Source: Buxus sempervirens
Lineage: Eukaryota; Streptophyta; Magnoliopsida; Buxales; Buxaceae
DNA length: 64,000 bases
NCBI GenBank assembly: GCA_947561395.2
Contig: OX387186.1
Coordinates: 3,564,835-3,628,834, forward strand
Direction of reading: 5' to 3'
The notes below the pieces were generated by a model. It did no database searches, had not been told where the DNA came from, and was given only the letters and a program-made list of their open reading frames with translations. This document shows, one piece after another, positions 22,500-33,508 of this stretch; position 1 is the first letter of the stretch; every line of letters starts with the position of its first letter. Both the position numbers and the translations under genes were made by a program.

Positions 22500-23040
22500 A
22501 ATTGGTTAATATTTTCAGAGCTTCTTTCTGTTCCTCTTGCAAGTACATCCCAAATAAAAATAAGGTTCCCCCATTAATAACACAGGTACATCCAACATCA
22601 ACCCTTAGGCGCCACCCATAATGGCTCCCAAAACCCCCCAATATATAAATTTTGTACACCCCAACTGAAGAGTTAAGGTATCCCCTGAAACAACAATAAG
22701 AACCCACCCATCTGGACCTTAGGTACCGTAGATTACGCGTTAGGTACCCACAATCATGCTTTAGGTACCCCACAAATAAGCGCAAGGTACCCTCTGCACA
22801 AATAGCATGACGCGCGTACCTGGGATATCAACGCCCGAACGTTGCAGTACGAATTGGTGATTGAGATTTCAACGCGCGAACGTTGGTTCGTAACGTCCGC
22901 GCGTTATAAGGAAATTCTTCCTACTTCCTAACGTACCACTTTGTTCCCTGTAATTATGCCCTTGTCCTCAAGGAATCCCCCCAATGATGCCTTAGGTAGC
23001 CCCCAAATGAGGCCTACGGTGCACCGCCAATCATCTTTTC
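22500..23040. repeat. GGTACC and ACGCGCGAACGTT motif region between the two genes of unit A
   Basis: Contains several 'aggtaccc' motifs (22720-22800) and a core 'aacgcgcgaacgttgg...aacgtccgcgcgtt' (22870-22905), the same core found in every module of the compound palindrome at 25.4-30.6 kb. This links the palindrome to the two-gene unit. Confidence 0.6.
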
Positions 23041-23225
23041 AAAGAAGGAACTGATTCGGAGTAGATTGATGGACAAAGTTATATCAAATGGAAACAACAG
23101 AGGATTATGATGCTGTAATTACGAATACTTTTACTATGGGAAATGAGTACATTCTACACATCTGAGTTGCGTTGAGATAAAGACATTTATATCCAAAACA
23201 TAGAAGTACGTCTAAAATCAGGACA

Positions 23226-24521
23226 CTATGGTGCAATGTCATCGTCATCAGACCCGGGAAGTGGTGGGAGGGATGGAGTCTGCTGAGTGGAGCAAGTGAA
23301 GAGATGAGTCACTATCTTCACGGCTTTCTTGACCAGCTTCTTTAGTCCACCAACTTCATGAGTGATAGATTCCTGAAACATTCCAAAATCACGTCGTAGA
23401 CTACCAAAATCCTCTCGAATCTCTCCAACATCTTGGCTAAGCCTACGAAAGGCTTCTGACGACGGTCCACGTCGTGAATATGTCTTGAAAGAGCTGGGTT
23501 GAGAAGTGGGTGGACGAGGATGTGATGACGAAGGTTGTGCTGACTCTGCTTCCTCTCTTTGTTGTGGCTGCTGTTGGTGCGCCATTGATTCTTCGGATCT
23601 CTGAGCCGCGTGACAGTGGTGGTGCAAAGGTGCAAGTTGCATTTGATTTAGATTCATCTGTGAAAATTGCCTTGAAATAACCATGGAATCAGGAGGTCCA
23701 CGTAAACCAAACCTCATCCCAATCCTGGTCATAAGATAGGCAAACGGAAGGGCTCTGGGACGAGATGAATGGACAACTTGACATATATGTCTGCAAATGA
23801 ATGTGGGCAGACAAAGGCGCGTCCGAGTAATGAGACGGTAGAGAAGGAAGACCATGGGCTTGGTCAGCTCGAACTTATTACCGCACCTAGGATAGACATT
23901 GAATGTGAAGATGAGATGGAGTATTCTATACGCAGGGAAGAGCTGATTAGCTTGAAGCACAGTCTTTTTCCATGGTGCATCAATCCCACACAGACATTGA
24001 GTGGCCTCAGCAAGTTCCTCTTGCGTTGGTGGGTTCAGGAAACGGATCTCTGATCTAGGTATACCCATTAGATCACTTATCAAGTCAGGTGTGACAGTAT
24101 ATGTAGAGTCTGCCACTTTGATCTCAAATGCAGGCTCACAAAAAGGAGGGGTGGACAAGTTATGGGATCCGGCATAAAGTTGAGCAACAGTCGAGGAGTT
24201 GGCAGCATCCCCCCAATCTAGAATGCCGGACCAACCAACAGCTTCCAGAATCTGTACAATACCATATGGTTCTAAACATGATCTAAGAACCGGTTTCTCA
24301 ACAATCAAGGGTCGCTGCCGAATCTGCTCGGCTTCAGAAGGTGCAGACGATGAATTATCAGGAGAATAAGGCTCCCTGTGGATGGTAGACTGAGAGGGAT
24401 TGGGTTCCTCTGTCTCAGAAGGGCTGTAATGAGAGCCGGAAGATAATGAGGGACTTGCAGGTGCAGGAGTCCTATCCCTTCTCCTCTTATGGCGCATGCT
24501 AGAATTCTTTGTTCGAGGCAT
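23226..24521 (-). CDS. Putative plant transposon protein (PF20167-like), unit A
   Basis: A 431-aa frame starting at ATG 24519-24521. A longer upstream frame exists only from a TTG. The N-terminus is Arg/Ser/Pro-rich and basic. The middle (about 75-290) resembles the plant-only transposon protein domain, with the pattern 'FEIKVADSTYTVTPDLISDLMGIPR', a 'P..W.KT.L..' segment and a 'P.ILHLIFTFNVYPR' segment. A Gln/Ser-rich linker and a predicted coiled coil ('DVGEIREDFGSLRRDFG') follow, ending in an acidic tail 'SDDDDIAP'. The biochemical role is not established. It is convergent with the FAR1-related gene 0.9 kb away. The same arrangement recurs at 36.9-41.8 kb. Confidence 0.7.
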   Translation of the reverse strand: MPRTKNSSMRHKRRRDRTPAPASPSLSSGSHYSPSETEEPNPSQSTIHREPYSPDNSSSAPSEAEQIRQRPLIVEKPVLRSCLEPYGIVQILEAVGWSGILDWGDAANSSTVAQLYAGSHNLSTPPFCEPAFEIKVADSTYTVTPDLISDLMGIPRSEIRFLNPPTQEELAEATQCLCGIDAPWKKTVLQANQLFPAYRILHLIFTFNVYPRCGNKFELTKPMVFLLYRLITRTRLCLPTFICRHICQVVHSSRPRALPFAYLMTRIGMRFGLRGPPDSMVISRQFSQMNLNQMQLAPLHHHCHAAQRSEESMAHQQQPQQREEAESAQPSSSHPRPPTSQPSSFKTYSRRGPSSEAFRRLSQDVGEIREDFGSLRRDFGMFQESITHEVGGLKKLVKKAVKIVTHLFTCSTQQTPSLPPLPGSDDDDIAP

Positions 24522-24671
24522 GATTTGAGAAAATGACAGAGAACAAAACAATGTTCGACACAACTCACAGTGGAAACTTGGTGGAGCCAAACCGTAAACC
24601 CCGTATATTTGGCCTTGAGTTGGAGAGTATACAGGCTTGGAGAACCCTGGAAGAAACAGGAAGTGCGTATA

Positions 24672-24930
24672 CCGTAGATTAATCGTGATTTGGAGGCGAG
24701 AGGCAGCAGGAGAACAGTGGAATAAGGGGACCCATGCGTAGGAAACCCTAGATTACTCGTGAGTACGAAGTGGAGCGAAACCCTCTATTTATACACCCAA
24801 ACATAAACCCTCGCTTGTGCGCATACAAATAATACATACGGCCGCACGATTAGTCGTACAAATCAATAGATTAATCGCATGCTTAATCGCCATGTTCCGA
24901 TTACGCATGGGACCTAACCCTGATGAAACA
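24672..24930. repeat. 'ATTAATCG' motif array upstream of the unit A transposon-protein gene
   Basis: Several ATTAATCG, GATTAGTCG and TTAATCGC variants lie within 250 bp. A following 'gatgaaacagcgactt' (24923) also occurs at 19089 ('gatgaaacagagactt') next to the left array. The two arrays bracket the two-gene unit, at about 19.06 and 24.92 kb. Confidence 0.6.
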
Positions 24931-26640
24931 GCGACTTGCTGTATGAAAATATTATATTTTTATGATATAATAATGTGTCTAGAAATCATGGGAAAGGTAT
25001 TGAATGATGTGAGAGTTTATAACATTCATGTCACGTTATGAATGTGACTCATGTAAGATATGTGCACGTATTTTTGAACCTTCAATACATACAAATCTGA
25101 GTACCCCCTAAAGAAGGCCATGCTACCCCAGACTTAAGCCCAAGGTACTGTGCAAAGTTTTCCAAAACGTGACCCCATGAAGAGAGAACCAATAGCACAG
25201 AGTTGTAGCGAGGTAACCCAAGAAATACGACCACGGCACCCCTCAAAAAATTCTAAGGTACATCAGGAAAAAAGCCAAAGGTGCCCCCCAATAATGCCTT
25301 ACGGTTGCCACAATTAAGAAGCCAGGTACTGTATGGGTACCCCACATAAAACGCAGGTACCCAAAAAAACATATGAAGGTACCCCATACAATAGCGCGCG
25401 AAAGGTCCCTCAGAAAGCGCGCGCTTCAGTTGTCCTCTTAATCTGGAACGTGCGGGCGTTAAAGACAAACGTCCGCGCGTTGACGTCTGTGCCCCTTTCC
25501 TTCTACGGGGTACCTTACCTGTAACACAGGGGTACCTTCTTATTATATCAATGGCTACCTTAGTTTTAACTGGGGTACCTGTGGCCTACCCTAATATGCG
25601 CGTCTGTGCTTGTACATACATGTGTACAAATACATACAAGCAGCCGATACACAACAAAAAATGTACTTACAAGTGTGCAAACAGGAACACACACACATAT
25701 AAACGCAGGTATATATGTGTGTGCGTGGGTACACGTACAGACATGTGTACACATGCCAAGTACGTCATAGGTACCCCAACTAATACGTGGATACCCACGC
25801 ATAGGGAATCAAGGTACCCCATACGTAAGGCGAAGGTACCCAATATGAGGAATTACTAAGAAAAGTTAACGCGCGGACGTTAAAGTTAACGCGCGAGCGT
25901 TAAAGCTAATAAAGCGGCAACGATCTTCTTCGGCCAGAACGTTCGCGCGTTAAAGACCAACGTCCGCGCGTTCACTTCTGTTCCCCTCACCCTCTACCGG
26001 GTACCTTCGTTTTGAAACCGGGGTACCTTCGTATTATATAGTGCAGTACCTTAGTTTTAATTGGGGTACCAGGGGCCAACCATAATATACGCGTCTATGC
26101 ATGTACATACATGTGTACACATACATACAAGCAAGCCGGTACACACCAAACAATGTACTTACATGTGTGCAAACAAGAACACACATGTACCCAGGTTTGT
26201 ACATGTGTACACATGTACATGATATATGTGTACACAAGTACATGTTCTTTAACGTGTACATGTACGGACATGTGTGCACATGCACACACATGTCTACATC
26301 TGTTCAAATGCATGTAAATGTACATGTATGTGTACAAATGTCCACACATGTACATGTGTGCTCATATTGACATGTGTAAGCGTGTACACATGCACACACA
26401 TGGGCACATGTGTGTACACACACGCACATGTGTACACATATACATATGTGTAAATGTGTACACAGATGACAATGTCAATGTGTACATTTGTAAGGTACAT
26501 CAGCAAACAAGCCAGAGGTACCCCCAAATGATAACTTACGGTAGGGACAATTACGAAAACAAGTACGTCATAGGTACCCCACATAAAACGTGGGTACCCC
26601 AACAATAACATGACGGTACCCCACACGTAAGGCGAAGGTA

Positions 26641-27494
26641 CCATATATAAGGAATTACTAGGAAACATTAACGCGCGGACGTTAAGGTCCAACGCGCGCG
26701 CGTTAAAGCTATTAATGCGCGTCCGACAGCTGTCTAATTCGGCAGGAACGTTCGCGCGTCCATGACCAACGTCCGCGCGTTGACGTCTCTTCCACTTTCC
26801 TTCTACAGGGTACCTTAGCTTTTAAAACAGGGGTACCTTTGTATTATATCCTTGGGTACCCCCCTAATATTTGGGGGTACCTGTGTCCTACCATAATTTA
26901 CGCTCCTGTGCTTGTACATACATGTGTACAAATACATGAAAGCAGCCGATACACATCAAAAAATGTAATAACACGTGTGCACAGATGACAATGTCATAGG
27001 AACCCCAACTAATACGTGGGTACCCAAGGATAGGGAATGAAGCTACCCCACACGTAAGGCGAAGGTACCATATATAAGGAATTACAAGGAAACATTAACG
27101 CGCGGACGTTAAGGTCCAACGCGCGCGCGTTAAAGCTATTAATGCGCGTCCGACAGCTGTCTAATTCGGCAGGAACGTTCGCGCGTCCATGACCAACGTC
27201 CGCGCGTTGACGTCTCTTCCACTTTCCTTCTACAGGGTACCTTCGCTTTTAAAACAGGGGTACCTTCGTATTATATCCTTGGGTACCCCCCTAATATTTG
27301 GGGTACCTGTGTCCTACACTAATTTACGCTCCTTTGCTTGTACATACATGTGTACAAATACATGAAAGCAGCCGATACACATAAAAAAATGTAGTAACAC
27401 GTGTGAACAGATGACAATGTCATAGGAACCCCAACTAACACGTGGGTACCCAAGGATAGGGAATGAAGCTACCCCACACGTAAGGCGAAGGTAC
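26641..27494 (+). repeat. 427-bp tandem duplication in the left palindrome arm
   Basis: The segment beginning 'ccatatataaggaatta' at 26641 recurs at 27068, an offset of 427 bp, with very few differences. The right arm holds only one equivalent (about 29400-29830). The duplication therefore came after the inverted duplication, or one copy was lost from the right arm. Confidence 0.8.
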
Positions 27495-27759
27495 CCAATA
27501 TGAGGAATTACTAGGAAACGTTAACGCGCGGACGTTAATGTCGAACGCGCGAGCGTGAAAGTTATTATTGCGCGTGTGACAGCTCTCTTCTTCGGCCGGA
27601 ACGTTCGCGCGTTAGAGACCAACGTCCGCGCGTTAACGTCTGTAGCCCTTTCCTTCTACTCGGGTACCTTCGTTTTAGCCCCGGGGTACCTTCGTATTAT
27701 ATCTTGTGCTACCTTAGGTTTAAGTGGGGTACCGGTGGGCTACCCTAAGATATGCTTCG

Positions 27760-29110
27760 GTACATGTGTACAAATACATACAAGCAAGCCTATACACATC
27801 AAAGAATGTTCTTACATTTGTGCACACAAGTACACATTTTCCTGTGTGCGTGGGTACACGTACATGTACATGTGTACACACATTTACCTGTACCTGTGCA
27901 CACACATGTAGATGTTTACAAATGTACACACATGGGCACATGTTTATACACATATACATGTGTAAACATTGGTACATGTCTACTCATATATAAATGCACA
28001 TGTACATGTATATATGCGTGCACACACATGTACACATGTGTATATGTGTAAACATGGAGATGTATATATGAGTAGACATGTTCACATGTGTATCTGTGCA
28101 CACATGTATATGTGTGTAAACATGTTCCCATGTGTGTACAGGTATAAACATGTACATGTATGTACAAAGGTAAAGGTACATGTGTGTACACATGTACATG
28201 TACATACATGTTTACACATGTACACATGTATGGACATGCACAGAAGCGTATATTAGGGTTGGCCACAGGTACCCCAATTAAAACAAAGGTACCTCAATAT
28301 ATAATACGAAGGTATCCCGGCTTCAAAACGAAGGTACCCAGTAGAGGGTAAGGGGGACCGACGTTAAGGCGCGGACGTTGGTCTCTAACGCGCGAACGTT
28401 TCGGCCGAAGAAGACCGTTGTCGCTTTATCAGCTTTAACGTTCGCGCGTTTGACTTTAACGTCCGCGCGTTAACTTTTCTTAGTAATTCCTCATATTGGG
28501 TACCTTCGCCTTACGCATGGGGTACCTTCATTCCCTATGCTTGGGTACCAACGTAGTAGTTGGGGTTCCTATGACGTACTTTTCTTCGTAACTGTGCCTA
28601 ACCATACATTTGTACACATACATGTACATTTATATGCATTTGAACAGATGTAGACATGTGTGTACATGTGTACTCATATATGTTTAAACATGTACATTTA
28701 TATATGAGTAGACATGTACCAATGTGCACACATGTAGATGTGTGTAAACATGTGCCCATGTGTGTACATTTGTAAACATGTACATGTGTGTACACAGGTA
28801 CAGGTACATGTGTGTACACATGTACATGTACATACATGTTTACACATGTACATGTGTGTACACAGGTACAGGTACATGTGTGTACACATGTACATGTACA
28901 TACATGTTAACACATGTACACATGTGTACATGTACACACATGTCTGTACATGTCTACAAATTTCTGTACCTGTAAACATGTACTTGTGTACATGTACGTA
29001 TACCCACGCACACACATGTGTGTAATTGTGTACACACATGTAAGTACATTCTTTGATGTGTATAGGCTTGCTTGTATGTATGTGTACACAAGTAGACACA
29101 TGTACCGAAG
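27760..29110. repeat. TGTACATG low-complexity core of the palindrome
   Basis: Long stretches are built almost only of TGTACA, ACATGT and GTACATG words, which are self-complementary. A module in reverse orientation (28240-28560) divides the tract. It can form many alternative hairpins. Confidence 0.75.
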
Positions 29111-30339
29111 CGTATATTAGGGTAGGCCACAGGTACCCCACTTAAACCTAAGGTACCACAAAATATAATATGAAGGTACCCAGGTGTTAAGGCGAAGGTA
29201 CCCCAGTAGAAGGAAAGGGCAACAGACGTTAACCCGCGGATGTTGGTCTCTAACGCGCGAACGTTCCGGTCGAAGAAGTGAGCTGTCGCACGCGCATTAA
29301 TAACTTTAACGCTCGCGCGTTCGACATTAACGTCCGCGCGTTAACGTTTCCTAGTAATTCCTCATATTGGGTACCTTCGCCTTACGTATGGGGTAGCTTC
29401 ATTCCTTATCCTTGGGTACCCACGTTTTAGTTGGGGTTCCTATGACATTGTCATCTGTGCACACGTGTTATTACATTTTTTGATGTGTATCGGCTGCTTT
29501 CATGTATTTGTACACATGTATGTACAAGCACAGGAGCGTAAATTAGTGTAGGACACAGGTACCCCCAAATATTAGGGGGGTACCCAAGGATATAATACAA
29601 AGGTACCCCTGTTTTAAAAGCTAAGGTACCCTGTAGAAGGAAAGTGGAAGAGACGTCAACGCGCGGACGTTGGTCATGGACGCGCGAACGTTCCTGTCGA
29701 ATTAGACAGCTGTCGGACGCGCATTAATAGCTTTAACGCGCGCGCGTTGGACCTTAACGTCCGCGCGTTAATGTTTCCTAGTAATTCCTTATATATGGTA
29801 CCTTCGCCTTACGTGTGGGGTACCGTCATGTTATTGTTGGGGTACCCACGTTTTATGTGGGGTACCTATGACGTACTTGTTTTCGTAATTGTCCCTACCG
29901 TAAGTTATCATTTGGGGGCACCTCTGGCTTGTTTGCTGATGTACCTTACAAATGTACACATGGACATTGTCATCTGTGTACACATTTACACATATGTATA
30001 TGTGTACACATGTGCGTGTGTGTACACACATGTGCCCATGTGTGTGCATGTGTACACGCTTACACATGTCAATATGAGCACACATGTACATGTGTGTACA
30101 TTTGTACACATACATGTACATTTACATGCATTTGAACAGATGTAGACATGTGTGTGCATGTGCACACATGTCCGTACATGTACACGTTAAAGAACATGTA
30201 CTTGTGTACACATATATCATGTACATGTGTACACATGTACAGACCTGGGTACATGTGTACACATATATACATGTACATGTGTGCACATGTACACACATGT
30301 GTACAATCATGTGTACACACATATACAAATGTACATACA

Positions 30340-31144
30340 TGAACGCTCGGACGTTCTCGTGAACAAAACCCGTTGGGACACTTTAAAAAAGTTAAGAGGC
30401 TCTGGGGACGACACATATTTAATATCAACGCGCGCACGTTCTCGTGAACGCTCGGACGTTCGCTTCGGGTTTGGGTACCGCCGTGTTTTTGCATGAGGTA
30501 TCCCCACATTTTGCCTGGGGTACCCCAATCATAAACCGAAGGTACCCTTTGAAGAATTCCTTATGTTTTGGCACATATTTAATATCAACGCGCGCACGTG
30601 CTGGGCGCGTGCGTTCGGGCGTTTGCCTATATTTACAAAGAAACAGGTCTGGCGCGTTATTTCGTCCATGCGAATCAAAGCCATCCGAAGCGCTTCATCT
30701 TCATTGCGATAAAGTCTTCTCAGGGTGGGTACCACTTCTCTTCTGGAAGAGTTCCAAAGCCTATATTTCTGGTTCGTAGGACTTACGAGATGCTTTACGA
30801 ACTTTACTGCTTTGATTTTATATGTTACGATTAGGGTATTAATTTGTTCATTTAGGGTTTCCGATCTATGTGTTTATTCTAATGTCTTCAAGAGGTACAT
30901 TTTGGTTTATCTTCGTCGGAATGGCTTATATTATCGGTTGCAATCAAGTTACTATTCACTTTTCCTATAAGCCTTTGACAAGTACACATCCCTATTGTTA
31001 TCTCCCTGACGCGTGAATAACGCCTGCACTTTTTCCTCAAGTGTTGAGGTTTTTTTTTTATGTATATAGGGAGTGGGTTTTTTCCACACAATTATTCATA
31101 TTATTCACATTCTATATTATTTGCATTCGGTAGCACTCATCTTT
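30340..31144. other. Right end of the mobile block
   Basis: Degenerate copies of the core motif occur at 30343-30360, 30427-30465 and 30588-30625 ('aacgcgcgcacg'). After about 30750 no motif is seen. The block ends at 31144, where receptor-kinase homology starts abruptly inside codon sequence. I found no terminal inverted repeat between here and 18308. Confidence 0.5.
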
Positions 31145-33508
31145 TCTGGGAACCAAACAATTAGCTCTAAAGATGGCAACTTTGAACTGGGTTTCTTCTA
31201 TCCAGGTAATAATTCTCGGAACCACTACATAGGCATCTGGTATAAAAAGTTCCCGGATAAAATAAGTGTTTGGGTAGCGAACAGAGAGAGACCCATCTCT
31301 GATCCATCTTCCGCCGAGCTGAGACTCTCGGAAGATGGAAATCTAGTCCTCTTCGACGAGTCCAAATCACCAATATGGTCGACGAATTCGACCTTCCCCG
31401 CCTCTAATTCTACCGAAGCAGTGCTTCTTGACACTGGAAATCTTGTTCTAAGAGGTGGGCCGAATTCATCTGTTACGTTCTGGCAGAGTTTTGATCATCC
31501 AACCAACACATGGCTGCCGGGCTCAAAGCTTGGATTGGACAAACGCACGAACAAAAGTCAGCTCCTTACTTCATGGAGAAGCGTTGAAGATCCAGCTCCC
31601 GGGATGTTCGCTCTCCAGCTCGACCCAAATGGCTCCGACCAGTATTTTATACAGTGGAATGGGTCGAAGAGGTACTGGAGTAGTGGACCTTGGAATGGCC
31701 AAATTTTTAGTCGGGTTCCTGAAATGAGTTTGAACTACATCTACAACTTCACCTACGTTAACAATGAGAACGAAAGCTATTTCAACTACACAACCTACAA
31801 TGCTTCTATCACGACGAGATTTGTGATGGATGTGTCGGGGCATGTCATGGTGATGTCGTGGTTGGAGAACCTTGGGAACTGGAATTTGTTTTGGTATCAA
31901 CCAAGACAGCAATGCGAGGTCCATGCACTTTGCGGGGCTTTTGGTAGCTGCAACGAGGGAGCCCTGCCCTTCTGCAAATGTTTGCTGGGTTTTCAACCAA
32001 AATTTCCCAAAAATTATTTGAATCTAAGCGATTGGTCTGGCGGGTGTGTGAGGGATACTCCTTTGCAATGTGGGAATAGCAGTTTGTCTAATGCAGAGAA
32101 GGATAAGTTTCTTCACATGCCGAACGTGGGATTGCCTCCAAATTCACCCTCTTTGGCGATGGGGAGTTCTGAAGAATGCCACTTAGCTTGCTTGAACAAT
32201 TGTTCTTGCAGTGCCTACGCTTTCGTCAATGGCCAGTGCTCAATATGGGGTGAGAATTTGCTGAATTTGAAACAACTCTCTGAGGGAGGAAACGATTTTT
32301 ATCTGAGGCTTGCTGCTTCTGATGTTCCTGATGAAGGTAAAAAGAAGAAATCGATAGTTCCAGCTGTTGTTGGTGCTGTGGCTGGGGTTCTAGTCTTCCT
32401 AGGGCTTGTTTTATGTCTAATCTGGAGACGGCAACGAAGATCAATAAAAATTGCAAAGACGGCTGAGGGTTCTTTAATTCCATTTGGATACAGAGACTTG
32501 CAGAATGTGACGAATAACTTCTCTGAAAGATTAGGTGGAGGAGGTTTTGGTTCTGTTTTCAAGGGGTCATTGCCCGATTCATTAGCCATTGCAGTAAAGA
32601 AGCTCGAAAGCATCCGCCAAGGGGAAAAGCAATTCCGGACTGAAGTGAGCACGATCGGGACGATCCAGCACGTTAATCTTGTGCGCCTTCGTGGGTTCTG
32701 TTCTGAAGGTGCAAAGAGGTTGTTGGTCTATGATTACATGCCCAATGGCTCTTTAGATTCCCATTTGTTTCATCATCAGGAGTCTAAGCTTTTAGACTGG
32801 AGGACAAGGTATCAAATCACACTTGGAACAGCTCGAGGATTGGCTTATCTCCACGAGAAGTGCAGAGACTGCATCATCCACTGTGACATCAAACCGGAGA
32901 ATATACTTCTTGATGCTGAATTCTGTCCCAAGGTTGCAGATTTTGGGCTGGCAAAGCTTGTTGGCCGGGATTTCAGTCGGGTCCTTACGACAATGAGAGG
33001 GACCAGAGGCTATCTTGCACCTGAGTGGATCTCAGGCGTAGCTATAACAGCGAAAGCAGATGTTTATAGCTATGGCATGATGCTGTTTGAGATCATATCA
33101 GGGAGAAGAAACAGTGATCAACCTAAAGAAGGGTCGGTTGGGTTCTTCCCCACTTGGGCTTCGAGAAAAATAACCGAAGGGGAAGTTCTCAGTCTACTGG
33201 ATCCCAGGTTGCAGAGTGACGCCAGTCTGGAAGAGCTGACCAAAGCTTGTAGAATCGCTTGTTGGTGCATTCAAGATGATGAGACTCATAGGCCATCAAT
33301 GGGGCAGGTGGTGCAGATCCTTGAGGGTGTTTTGGACGTGAATTTGCCTCCTGCGCCAAGGTCTCTCCTAGTTCTTGCTGATAACCAGGAGAGCATTGTT
33401 TTCTTCCTGGATTCTTCTTCGTCCAACCAGGGTTCACAAACGCAGAATAGCTCAAGTACTTCCTCTCAGGCCAAGAGCGCCACATCCGATGCGAGTTCCA
33501 AATCTTGA
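31145..33508 (+). pseudogene. Receptor-like kinase copy 2 (SRLK2), 5'-truncated, body intact
   Basis: Homology to SRLK1 begins at 'TCTGGGAACCAAACA', equivalent to SRLK1 codon 41, so the signal peptide and promoter are gone. The frame extends upstream only to a TAG at 31067 and contains no ATG before the Met equivalent to mid-lectin/S-locus sequence (near 31600). Otherwise 787 codons run without a stop through lectin, S-locus, EGF, PAN, transmembrane and kinase domains (LGGGGFGSV, AVKKL, HCDIKPEN, DFGLAKL, RGTRGYLAPEW). The C-terminal tail is Ser-rich and longer than in SRLK1. It could be expressed only if an upstream exon supplied a start and signal peptide; I see none. The 25 codons read upstream of the break are hydrophobic but lack an ATG. 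Confidence 0.8.

Larger units (their letters stand above)
25080..30620. repeat. Compound palindrome of GGTACC / ACGCGCGG modules and TGTACA-rich tracts
   Basis: Modules of a few hundred bp share one core, 'aacgcgcggacgtt ... aacgtccgcgcgtt', flanked by GGTACC words. Cores lie near 25868, 26669, 27094 and 27519 in one orientation and near 28360, 29227 and 29656 in the other. TGTACATG-rich tracts lie between them. The outer arms 26177-26692 and 29747-30262 are near-identical inverted copies, centred at about 28219. Inner segments are centred at about 28432 because the left arm carries an extra 427-bp tandem copy. I regard the open frames here as artefacts of the GTAC-rich repeats. Confidence 0.85.

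Noticed and set aside
24522..24590. A longer start for the unit A transposon-protein gene (454 aa)
   Set aside because: The extended frame begins with TTG; the first ATG is at 24519-24521 and gives a start like that of the unit B homologue.
25551..30362. Many overlapping frames of 60-150 codons rich in Cys, His, Met, Tyr, Val and Thr ('CVHVHTCPYMYT'-like)
   Set aside because: They come from TGTACA/CACATG repeats read in all six frames and appear as mirror copies in the palindrome. There is no start context, domain or codon bias.
25080..30620. CRISPR array
   Set aside because: Repeats are inverted modules with degenerate spacing, not short direct repeats with unique spacers, and the genome is a plant's.
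31073..31144. A new signal peptide acquired by SRLK2
   Set aside because: The hydrophobic stretch is preceded by GTG and a TAG, with no ATG. Without transcript evidence it cannot be called a coding N-terminus.
18308..31144. Terminal inverted repeats for the whole mobile block
   Set aside because: I compared the two edges by eye and found only short, scattered similarity such as 'gacgaaa..acgcgc'. Not enough for a claim.
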